DNA from: Alphaproteobacteria bacterium
Lineage (GTDB): Bacteria > Pseudomonadota > Alphaproteobacteria > Caulobacterales > Aquidulcibacteraceae
Direction: 5' to 3'
Assembly (NCBI GenBank): GCA_027484265.1
Contig: JAIXTH010000085.1
Location: forward strand, 1 to 33,922
DNA: 33,922 bases
The position numbers and the translations under genes were made by a program. This document shows positions 24,746 through 31,220 of the stretch, piece after piece. The notes under the pieces are model-generated. The model had not been told where the DNA came from. It was given only the letters and a program-made list of their open reading frames with translations, and did no database searches. How positions within the stretch are numbered: position 1 is the stretch's first letter; each line of letters begins with the position of its first letter.

Positions 24746-25165
24746 TCAGACCGGCGCAGTTCCACCCGCCAGGGCCAGAACCCGGGTCCACTGCAGCTGC
24801 GTGACCGGCTGCACGGACAGCCGCGCCTGCCGGACCAGCGCCATGTCGGCGAGGGCCGGGTCGGCCTTGATCGCGGCGAGTGTCACGGGCTGACGCAGGG
24901 CTGCCTCGGCCACAAGGGTCACGCAGTCCCAGGCCGGGTCGGTGGGGTCGGGCCAGGCGGCGCGGATCACCCGCGCGACGCCCACGATCTGCCTCTCGCC
25001 GCCCGTGTGGTAGAAGAAGGCCTGATCGCCCACCTGCATCGCGCGCAGGAAGTTGCGGGCCTGATGGTTGCGCACCCCGGTCCAGGGCTCGCCTCCGGCG
25101 CCGCGTGCCACCTGGTCGGCAAACGAGAATTCGTCGGGTTCGCTCTTCACCAGCCAGCTCGCCAT
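24746..25165 (-). CDS. EVE domain-containing protein
   Basis: The 139-residue product is a single EVE domain: MASWLVKSEPDEFSF at the start, WTGVRNHQARNFL, MQVGDQAFFYHTG and IVGVARV. EVE domains belong to the PUA-like fold and are related to YTH domains; they are thought to bind modified nucleic-acid bases. The protein is the stand-alone thymocyte-nuclear-protein-1 type, not fused to a restriction domain. The ATG at 25163-25165 gives the family start. It lies 51 bases downstream of murQ on the same strand. Confidence 0.93.
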   Translation of the reverse strand: MASWLVKSEPDEFSFADQVARGAGGEPWTGVRNHQARNFLRAMQVGDQAFFYHTGGERQIVGVARVIRAAWPDPTDPAWDCVTLVAEAALRQPVTLAAIKADPALADMALVRQARLSVQPVTQLQWTRVLALAGGTAPV

Positions 25166-25216
25166 GCCATGCTCCCTTTGCCCGGTCTGATCCTGAACCC
25201 TGTTCCAGGCGGCCTG

Positions 25217-26116
25217 TCAGCCACCGTCGTGGCTGCGGTCGGCGAGGGCGCGGCGCAGGCTGCCGCCTGCTTTCGCCAGAAGCCCGGCCCGTGCAGCGGG
25301 ATCGGTGATGCCGGCGCTGACGAGAACAGCCTGCTTGATGTCGCCGCCTGCCAGGTCGAGGGCACTGGCGGCGGCGGCGTGATCAACCCCCGCCAGCTCG
25401 GCCACGATCCGGACCGAGCGGCTGCGAAGTTTCGCGTTGGTGGCCTTCATCCCCACCATCAGGCCGCGATGCACCTCGCCCAGCTGCACCATCAGGGCTG
25501 TGGACCAGATGTTCAGCGCTACTTTCTGCGCCGTACCGGCCTTCATCCGGGTGGAGCCCGCCACCGGTTCCGGCCCGGTATCCAGCAGCACCGGACAGGC
25601 GGCGGCTTCCAGCAGCGGCGTGCCTGGATTGTTGGCCAGCGCGATGGTCAGCGCACCCCGCGCACGGGCCTGGCGGATCACACCGAGGGTGAAGGGCGTG
25701 CGGCCGCTGGCGGCCACGCCGATCACCACATCATCGGGCCCGACGCCCAGCCGGTCCATCTCGGCGGCGCCGGCCACAGCATCATCCTCGGCATTCTCCA
25801 CCGCCACCATCAGGGCGTCGGGGCCGCCGGCCATGCAGAAGGCCATCCGCTCCCACGGCCAGCCATAGGTGGGATGCAGCTCGACCCCGTCCTGGACCGC
25901 TATCCGGCCGGAGGTGCCGGCGCCTGCATAGACCAGCCGGCCGGCCGTGCCGCGCATCCGCCCGGCGGCCGCCTCCACCGCTGCGGCCAGCTGCCCGCGC
26001 GCGGCGGCAACAGCCGAGACCGCTGCCATCTGGCCCTCCACCATGGCGCCGATCGCCTGCTCGGCGGGCCAGGCATCGAGGTCGGTGAAACGGGGGTCGT
26101 GGGCTTCGGTGGACAT
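25217..26116 (-). CDS. murQ: N-acetylmuramic acid 6-phosphate etherase
   Basis: MurQ cleaves the D-lactyl ether of MurNAc-6-phosphate to give GlcNAc-6-phosphate and lactate in peptidoglycan recycling. The 299-residue product has LVYAGAGTSGRIAVQD with VELHPTYG, whose Glu matches the first catalytic Glu, then VAVENAEDD with the second one, and GVAASGRTPF in the SIS sugar-phosphate site. It also has EPVAGSTRMKAGTAQK. The ATG at 26114-26116 fits the family start; the much longer open frame upstream is antisense to the zinc peptidase gene. No anmK or MurNAc transporter gene is adjacent. It may be cotranscribed with the EVE gene. Confidence 0.95.
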   Translation of the reverse strand: MSTEAHDPRFTDLDAWPAEQAIGAMVEGQMAAVSAVAAARGQLAAAVEAAAGRMRGTAGRLVYAGAGTSGRIAVQDGVELHPTYGWPWERMAFCMAGGPDALMVAVENAEDDAVAGAAEMDRLGVGPDDVVIGVAASGRTPFTLGVIRQARARGALTIALANNPGTPLLEAAACPVLLDTGPEPVAGSTRMKAGTAQKVALNIWSTALMVQLGEVHRGLMVGMKATNAKLRSRSVRIVAELAGVDHAAAASALDLAGGDIKQAVLVSAGITDPAARAGLLAKAGGSLRRALADRSHDGG

Positions 26117-26227
26117 GGCTGCCAGACTAGCCACAGTGGCTGACGGTGACCAGCACCCGGCTGCCGTCAGCAGGTCGTGAACGCTGGCGGGCTTGAAGGC
26201 GCGCCAGCGCAAAGCCATGTCTGGTGC

Positions 26228-26908
26228 ATGATCATCCTCGGCATCCTGGGCCTTGCCCTCCTTCTGGCGCTGGTGTTCGGCCCGCAGTGGTGGGTGCGGC
26301 ACACGATCCGGCGCCATGGACGCCACCGCCCGGATCTGCCGGGAACCGGCGGCGAGCTGGCCCGGCACCTGCTGGACCAGGCCGGTCTTGGCGATGTGCG
26401 GGTCGAGGAGACCACCGAGGGCGCCGACCACTATGACCCGATGGAACGGGCGGTGCGGCTGTCGCCATCGGTGATGGACGCACGCTCGATCAGTGCGGTG
26501 GCGATCGCAGCCCATGAGGTCAGCCATGCCCTGCAGCACCGCGACGGCGATGCGCTGCTGGTGACCCGCACCCGCTGGGCCACCACGCTGGGATGGGTGG
26601 ACCGGGCGGCGTTCTTCATCCTGATGTCGATCCCGGTGCTGGGGCTGATCCTGCGCTCGCCGCTGCTGGTCGTGGTGCAGATCGGAGCGATCGTGCTGCT
26701 GATGGGCGGACGGGTGCTGGTGCATGTGCTGACCGTGCCGCTGGAGATCGATGCCAGCTTCAAGCGGGCTCTGCCGCTGCTGCAGGCGGGCGGCTATCTG
26801 CCGGCAGGGGACATGGGGGCAGCGCGGTCGGTGCTGCGAGCGGCGGCGGCCACCTATGTGGCATCCGCGATGGCGACCCTGCTCGATATCATCCGCTGGA
26901 TTCGCTAG
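26228..26908 (+). CDS. Membrane zinc metallopeptidase (YugP-like)
   Basis: The 226-residue product begins with a membrane helix (MIILGILGLALLLALVFGP) and has the zinc site AAHEVSHALQH, an HEXXH motif with a third conserved His. Two more helices follow at about 127-150 and 155-180. DHYDPMERAVRLSP and LPLEIDASFKRAL-type blocks (here VPLEIDASFKRAL) are typical of the YugP/Zn-peptidase family. The ATG at 26228 is preferred to the upstream GTG at 26177, which adds residues without family support. It is divergent from murQ. The substrate is unknown. Confidence 0.92.
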   Translation: MIILGILGLALLLALVFGPQWWVRHTIRRHGRHRPDLPGTGGELARHLLDQAGLGDVRVEETTEGADHYDPMERAVRLSPSVMDARSISAVAIAAHEVSHALQHRDGDALLVTRTRWATTLGWVDRAAFFILMSIPVLGLILRSPLLVVVQIGAIVLLMGGRVLVHVLTVPLEIDASFKRALPLLQAGGYLPAGDMGAARSVLRAAAATYVASAMATLLDIIRWIR

Positions 26909-26947
26909 CCGCGGGGCAGCCGGGGCAGCAGACAAAGAGCAGCAGAC

Positions 26948-26982
26948 AAAAAAATGGCCGCGCCTGGCGAACCGGCGCGGCC
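26948..26982 (-). terminator. Rho-independent terminator
   Basis: Perfect 9-bp stem (GGCCGCGCC at 26956-26964 with GGCGCGGCC at 26974-26982, plus-strand reading), with seven A residues at 26948-26954 that become a U-run on the minus strand. It terminates the candidate small RNA and/or the two-gene glycosyltransferase transcript. Confidence 0.9.
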
Positions 26983-27046
26983 TGCTCGGATGAACCGAGT
27001 CCAGAAGGCGTCTCCTCCCCGAAACGCCGCAGGCCCGAAGGCCTAC
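26948..27046 (-). ncRNA. Candidate structured small RNA
   Basis: On the minus strand this gap forms four stem-loops in order. First, GUAGGCC-UUCG-GGCCUGC (27046-27029), with a cUUCGg tetraloop. Second, GGCGU/ACGCC (27028-27007), with the loop UUCGGGGAGGAG. Third, CUCGG-UUCAU-CCGAG (26999-26985). Fourth, a 9-bp stem at 26982-26956, followed by AUUUUUUU. The last is a textbook rho-independent terminator. The flanking genes end at 26908 (plus strand) and 27149 (minus strand), so the RNA is either its own unit or the processed 3' tail of the glycosyltransferase transcript. A TTGACT lies at 27081-27076, but the -10 is poor. I recognise no Rfam family. No protein frame with a ribosome site is present. 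Confidence 0.5.
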
Positions 27047-27075
27047 ACGGACTGTGTCGCAATGTGTCATTTGTG

Positions 27076-27081
27076 AGTCAA
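27076..27081 (-). promoter_or_regulatory. Possible -35 element of the small RNA
   Basis: CTTGACT occurs on the minus strand, with TTGACT at 27081-27076. A -10 at 17 bases spacing would be GACACA, a weak match, so this rests on the -35 alone. The start site would then fall close to 27046, exactly where the first stem begins. Confidence 0.25.
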
Positions 27082-27148
27082 GCGCTGTTTGCGTAGCGGA
27101 TATGTGATTTTGCATGGTGCAGCGCAACATGAATGGCCGGAGTGGCGG

Positions 27149-28174
27149 TCAGTCACCGCCGCCGCCTCCGCCACCATCACCGCCGCCCCCGCTACTGTCG
27201 CTGCCATTGCTGCCGTTGCTGTCAGCGACGGTATCGTTCCCCCATTTGCTGGAAGCACCGCCGCCACCGAAGCTGCCGCCCTCGCCATCGCCGTCGGGTG
27301 ACCGGTCCAGCCGTGTGCCCACACTGTCGCCGCCGGGGGCGGACAGGCCAATAGTGGTCATGCCGCCATCATCGTCGCCCTTGCGCCGGGCATCGGCTCG
27401 GGCTGCCCGCGCCAGAATGCGCCGCTCCCAGTGCTTGGCCACCCGCCAGAACCGGTAGGAGGCATAGTTCATGGCGGTGATGAAGCCGTAGGTGCCGCGC
27501 AGCACGTGGCGGCGCTGGAAATAGGCCTTGAGGAAGGCGAACGGGAACTCGAGCAGCAGCCGGATCCACGGCAGCCTGCGGCCCCGGATATCGAGGTCCT
27601 CGGCCTGCATGTCGGAATAGCGGTTCAGCTTCTCCATCGTGTGCCCGATGGAGCGCGAGCAGTAATGCAGGATCCGGCCCTTGAGCTTGCGGGGCACCAC
27701 GCCGGGTTCGAGCTTCACCCGGTCATGCACGATCGAGTCTGCATAGCGTCCGGTGCTGCGGTGCCAGAAGCGGACGATGTCGTCGGCAAAGGCCAGGCCG
27801 TGGGGGATGGTCTCGCCGGGGAACACCTCGACGATATTGAGGCGGTAGGCGGCGGGCTGCGGCGGGCCGCTGGCGAACAGGTCGCGCAGGGCCTGCGCCA
27901 TGTCGGGCTGCATCACCTCGTCGGCATCCACATTCAGCAGCCAGTCGTGGCGGCACTGGTCCTCTGCAAAGCGCTTCTGCGGGCCGTAGCCGGGCCAGTC
28001 ATGGTGGATCACCCGTGCGCCCGCCCCCGCGGCAATGTCCTGGGTGCCGTCGGTGGAGCCCGAGTCCACCACCACGATCTCGGCCACCAGCCCCTGCAGG
28101 GCTGCCAGAACAGGTGGCAGCCTGTCGGCTTCGTTCCGGGTGATGATGAAGGCAGAGATCGGCAGTGGTTGCAT
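27149..28174 (-). CDS. Family 2 glycosyltransferase (WaaE/KdtX-like) with a low-complexity tail
   Basis: The 341-residue product has a GT-A domain: ISAFIITRNEADRL, VVVDSGSTDGT, the metal-binding DAD at 83-85 (LLNVDADEV) and RFWHRSTGRYADS. These match the LPS-core glucosyltransferase-like group of family 2. A hydrophobic/basic amphipathic region at about 200-245 probably touches the inner membrane. Residues about 266-341 are unlike the family: a Gly/Asp/Ser-rich, Lys/Arg-poor tail ending in seven Gly and an Asp. The enzyme is 21 bases downstream of the GT4 gene and they form one transcript ending at the terminator near 26950. It probably adds a sugar to lipopolysaccharide or another surface glycan. 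Confidence 0.92.
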   Translation of the reverse strand: MQPLPISAFIITRNEADRLPPVLAALQGLVAEIVVVDSGSTDGTQDIAAGAGARVIHHDWPGYGPQKRFAEDQCRHDWLLNVDADEVMQPDMAQALRDLFASGPPQPAAYRLNIVEVFPGETIPHGLAFADDIVRFWHRSTGRYADSIVHDRVKLEPGVVPRKLKGRILHYCSRSIGHTMEKLNRYSDMQAEDLDIRGRRLPWIRLLLEFPFAFLKAYFQRRHVLRGTYGFITAMNYASYRFWRVAKHWERRILARAARADARRKGDDDGGMTTIGLSAPGGDSVGTRLDRSPDGDGEGGSFGGGGASSKWGNDTVADSNGSNGSDSSGGGGDGGGGGGGD

Positions 28175-28195
28175 GGCTCCCTCCAGATCGGGGTT

Positions 28196-29239
28196 TCAGC
28201 CCATGGCGCCAAGGGCCTGCACCAGCGCTTGCGCAGCCGGGTGGATATCATAGCGCGACAGGGCTGTGGTGTGGGATCGATGGCCCAGGGCGCGGGCGGC
28301 TGCGGGGTCGGCGAGCAGGGCCTCCAGGGCATCGGCCAGGGCGGCTGCATCCGCCAGCGGGACCAGCCGCCCGGCCGTTCCGTCTGCGAGAATCTCGGAC
28401 GGTCCCTCCGACGCCGTCGCGACAAGGGGCAGGCCCTGGGCCATGGCTTCGAGCACGACGATCCCGAACGGTTCATGATGCGACGGCACCACGGCGATAT
28501 CGAGACTGTCGTAGAACCGCTGCCGGTCATCGACCCAGCCGGCGAAGCCGAGAACCGGGTCCAGGCCAAGACCGGAGGCCTGCGCCTTCAGTGCCGCCTC
28601 CTCCTCCCCTGAACCGGCAAGCACCGCCTGGAACCGGCAACCGCGGGCCAGAAGCAGGCCCAAGGCCGCCACAAACACCTCGAAGCCCTTCTTCGGCACC
28701 AGCCGCCCGATCGATCCGATGACCGGGGGATCGCGCCAGGCCGAGCGGGCTGCGGGCACGGTGGCCGCAACCCGCACCAGATTGCCGATCCGGTGGATCC
28801 GCTGCTGCGCCACGCCTCTGGAGGCCACAGCCTGCGCCAGATCGTGGGTAAGGGCCAGCACATGATCTGCGTGGGCGATGTGCTTGAGGGAATAATTGTG
28901 GGTGATGCCCACCACCTGGCAGCCCGGCAGTGCCCGCCGCACCAGCGGACTGGCCGCCAGCTTCAGGGCCTTGTTCCCATGGCACAGCACATGGGTCGGC
29001 CCGAAGGCCTGCAGCAGGCCGAGCAGCCGGAACGGCGCCCACAGCCCCTCCAGACCGCCCAGCCGCAGCTCGTCCCGCGCCAGCCCGGCGGCATCCAGCC
29101 CGGCACAGGCCCAGGCCCCCGGCACCGTGATGGTCTTCACCGGCACACCGGCCAGCTGGAGGGCTTCGGCGAAATCCACCGCTGCCTGCTCCAGCCCGCC
29201 GCGCCCGACGCCCAGCATCAGATTGGCTACACGCATCAT
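28196..29239 (-). CDS. Family 4 glycosyltransferase
   Basis: The 347-residue product is a GT-B enzyme: LMLGVGRGGLEQAAVDFAEAL at the start (core GRGGLEQ), an N-terminal domain with THNYSLKH, the interdomain region VIGSIGRLVPKKGFEVFV, and the nucleotide-sugar motif SHHEPFGIVVLEAMAQGLP with the E-x7-E pair. SEGPSEIL and GRLVPLAD are also family blocks. The first Met could be 29239 or the next one at 29236; the longer open frame upstream is not supported. It leads the two-gene glycosyltransferase operon. The sugar donor and acceptor cannot be told. Confidence 0.93.
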   Translation of the reverse strand: MMRVANLMLGVGRGGLEQAAVDFAEALQLAGVPVKTITVPGAWACAGLDAAGLARDELRLGGLEGLWAPFRLLGLLQAFGPTHVLCHGNKALKLAASPLVRRALPGCQVVGITHNYSLKHIAHADHVLALTHDLAQAVASRGVAQQRIHRIGNLVRVAATVPAARSAWRDPPVIGSIGRLVPKKGFEVFVAALGLLLARGCRFQAVLAGSGEEEAALKAQASGLGLDPVLGFAGWVDDRQRFYDSLDIAVVPSHHEPFGIVVLEAMAQGLPLVATASEGPSEILADGTAGRLVPLADAAALADALEALLADPAAARALGHRSHTTALSRYDIHPAAQALVQALGAMG

Positions 29240-29291
29240 GCCCCGTCCATGCCTGTGTGCACGGCTGCTGGAAAGGGGCCGGGAGGCGCGA

Positions 29292-29771
29292 TCAGCCCTG
29301 GATCTCGCCCATGGCGGTCTGCAGGTAGTTTTGCAGGCCAACCTTGTCGATCAGGCCGATCTGGGTCTCGAGGAAGTCGATGTGCTCCTCGGTGTCGTCG
29401 AGGATCTTCACCGCAATCTCGCGCGAGACGAAGTCGCGCACCGATTCGAAATGCTGCACGGCTTCGATCAGCGTATCGCGCCCCTTGTATTCCACCGCCA
29501 GATCGGACGCGAGACACTCGGGCACTTCTTCCCCGACTTTCAGCTTGTGCATGTCCTGCAGGTTCGGCAGGCCATCCAGCATCAGGATCCGCTCGATCAG
29601 GAGATCGGCGTGCTTCATCTCGCCGATCGATTCCTTGTAGGTGACTTCACCAAGCTTGTTCAGGCCCCAGCTCTTGTACATGCGGGCATGCAGGAAGTAC
29701 TGGTTGATCGCCGTCAGCTCGTTTGTGAGAATGGCATTCAATCGCGGGATAACGCCGTCGGCTGCTTTCAT
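29292..29771 (-). CDS. bfr: Bacterioferritin
   Basis: Bfr forms a 24-subunit heme-containing cage that stores iron in the cytoplasm. The 159-residue product has all ferroxidase and heme features: LTNELTAINQYFLHARM with the first Glu, IGEMKHADLLIERIL, which carries the Glu, heme-ligand Met and His, and DDTEEHIDFLETQ with the last Glu and His. RILMLDGLPNLQD is also a family block. The ATG at 29769-29771 is preferred; the frame opens ten codons earlier without support. It follows bfd by 67 bases on the same strand and is likely expressed with it. Confidence 0.97.
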   Translation of the reverse strand: MKAADGVIPRLNAILTNELTAINQYFLHARMYKSWGLNKLGEVTYKESIGEMKHADLLIERILMLDGLPNLQDMHKLKVGEEVPECLASDLAVEYKGRDTLIEAVQHFESVRDFVSREIAVKILDDTEEHIDFLETQIGLIDKVGLQNYLQTAMGEIQG

Positions 29772-29838
29772 GGGACACGCTCCATCTGTCTGGCGTGTCA
29801 CTTAGTCTGATCCGGACTGTGCGGCAAGTATTTCCAGA

Positions 29839-30024
29839 TTATTCCGCTGCAAGAGCAACATTATTGCGCACGTTATTCAGAAACGTTTGCATCTCTTGCA
29901 CGCAGCGCCCGCATTGTGCCTTGCAGCCCTGGCGCTGGAACACCTCGCAGGCCCGGTCGGCGCCATCCATGGCGGCCTGATGGACCTCGCGTTCGCGGAT
30001 GCCATTGCAGTTGCAGACGTACAT
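29839..30024 (-). CDS. bfd: Bacterioferritin-associated ferredoxin
   Basis: Bfd is a small [2Fe-2S] protein that passes electrons to bacterioferritin so that stored iron is released. The 61-residue product begins MYVCNCNGIRE, has the four cluster cysteines in CxC and CKAQCGRC, and ends with a short helix. The ATG at 30022-30024 gives the standard start; the longer open frame is not conserved. It is upstream of bfr in the same direction. A probable Fur operator and promoter lie directly upstream, so transcription should rise under iron starvation. Confidence 0.96.
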   Translation of the reverse strand: MYVCNCNGIREREVHQAAMDGADRACEVFQRQGCKAQCGRCVQEMQTFLNNVRNNVALAAE

Positions 30025-30041
30025 CGGGTGCAGACCTGTTC

Positions 30042-30088
30042 TTGCGACTTGGTCGCAATGAGATAGCGCCCCGCCCCGCCTCTTGCAA
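30042..30088 (-). promoter_or_regulatory. bfd promoter with a Fur-like operator
   Basis: On the minus strand TTGCAA (-35, 30083-30088) and TATCTC (-10, 30060-30065) are spaced by 17 bases. Directly downstream, over the expected start site, is a perfect palindrome TTGCGA-CTTGG-TCGCAA at 30042-30058. TTGCGA-N5-TCGCAA is the core of Fur boxes in several proteobacteria. The distance to the bfd ATG is 17 bases. The position on the start site suits repression by iron-loaded Fur. Identity of the regulator is inferred. Confidence 0.65.
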
Positions 30089-30192
30089 GTGCCTCGCAGA
30101 TTCACGGATGCATGTGTCCACAGGGGGGACAGCAGTCGCCTGTGGCCGGACGCTTGGGCGGCGCGCAGCCTTCATGCTATCGCCCCCCGGCC

Positions 30193-31212
30193 ATGCCTGC
30201 CGCCGCCCCTGCCCTGTTCCCGGACCCGCTCGACGATGTCCGCAGCCGCTATCCCGAAGCGGTGACGGACCAGATGCGGGCGCTGATCGATCCGGCCGAT
30301 CCTGCCGATCCGATCGCGCTGCAGTTCCTGCCTGACCTGCGCGAGCTCGACCAGCTGCCGGTGGAGGATGGCGACCCGATCGGCGATGACCGGTTCAGCC
30401 CGCTGCCGGGGGTGGTGCACCGCTATGCCGACCGGGTGCTGTTCAAGATGATTGCCGCCTGCCCGGTCTATTGCCGCTTCTGCTTCCGGCGCGAGATGGT
30501 GGGACAGGGGGAGCCGGGTCTGAGCGGGCCGGCACTGGACGCGGCGCTGGCCTATGTGGCGGCGCGGCCCGCGATCCGCGAGGTGATCCTCACCGGGGGC
30601 GATCCCTTCATGCTGTCGGCCCGGCGGGCTGGCGAGCTGACACGGCAGCTGGCGGCGATCGCGCATGTGGAGCTGATCCGCTGGCACACACGGGTGCCTG
30701 TGGTGGATCCGCAGAGGGTGGACAGCACCTATGCCGAGGCGCTGCGGGTGAGCGGTGCCGCCACCTATGTGGCGATCCACGCCAATCATCCGCGCGAGTT
30801 CACCCCGGCGGCCGAGGCCGCGCTGGCGCGGCTGGTGGATGCCGGGATCGTGCTGGTGTCGCAGTCGGTGCTGCTGAAGGGCGTGAATGATGATGCCGGC
30901 ACGCTGGCGGATCTGATGCGGGCGTTCCTGCGCAACCGGGTGAAACCCTATTACCTGCACCACCCGGACCTCGCCCCCGGCACCGGCCACTTCCGCCTGT
31001 CCATCGCCAGGGGGCAGGCGCTGATGGCACAGCTGCGCCGCACCATCAGCGGCCTGGGCCAGCCGACCTACATCCTCGATGTCCCAGGCGGTGCCTCCAA
31101 GGCGCCCCTCGGCCCCGCCTATCTGCGCGAAGACCCCGAGGGCGGCCTCGAGGTGCTGGGCGCCGCCAATGGCTGGCAGCCCGTGGCAGCGGCGCAGTCG
31201 CCCGGGGACTGA
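30193..31212 (+). CDS. Lysine 2,3-aminomutase-like radical SAM protein (EpmB-like)
   Basis: The 339-residue product has the radical SAM cluster motif CPVYCRFCF (CxxxCxxC), LTGGDPFML, HTRVPVVDP, VAIHANHPREF, and the PLP lysine in DVPGGASKAPLG. It also has VSQSVLLKGVND and KPYYLHHPDLAPGTGHFR, whose core is YYLHHPD. The length is closer to EpmB (EF-P lysine modification) than to the longer catabolic lysine 2,3-aminomutase, but no efp or epmA gene is in the window. The ATG at 30193 is preferred because the upstream extension in the frame overlaps the divergent promoter region. It is divergent from bfd. Its stop lies nine bases from that of the convergent MATE gene. Confidence 0.9.
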   Translation: MPAAAPALFPDPLDDVRSRYPEAVTDQMRALIDPADPADPIALQFLPDLRELDQLPVEDGDPIGDDRFSPLPGVVHRYADRVLFKMIAACPVYCRFCFRREMVGQGEPGLSGPALDAALAYVAARPAIREVILTGGDPFMLSARRAGELTRQLAAIAHVELIRWHTRVPVVDPQRVDSTYAEALRVSGAATYVAIHANHPREFTPAAEAALARLVDAGIVLVSQSVLLKGVNDDAGTLADLMRAFLRNRVKPYYLHHPDLAPGTGHFRLSIARGQALMAQLRRTISGLGQPTYILDVPGGASKAPLGPAYLREDPEGGLEVLGAANGWQPVAAAQSPGD

Positions 31213-31220
31213 CAAGGAGG

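Noticed and set aside
26948-27046. Reading the stem-loops as a plus-strand RNA with a CUCCUCC loop, like known anti-SD sRNAs
   Set aside because: The T-run after the terminator stem exists only on the minus strand; the plus strand has no termination signal at the end of the hairpins.
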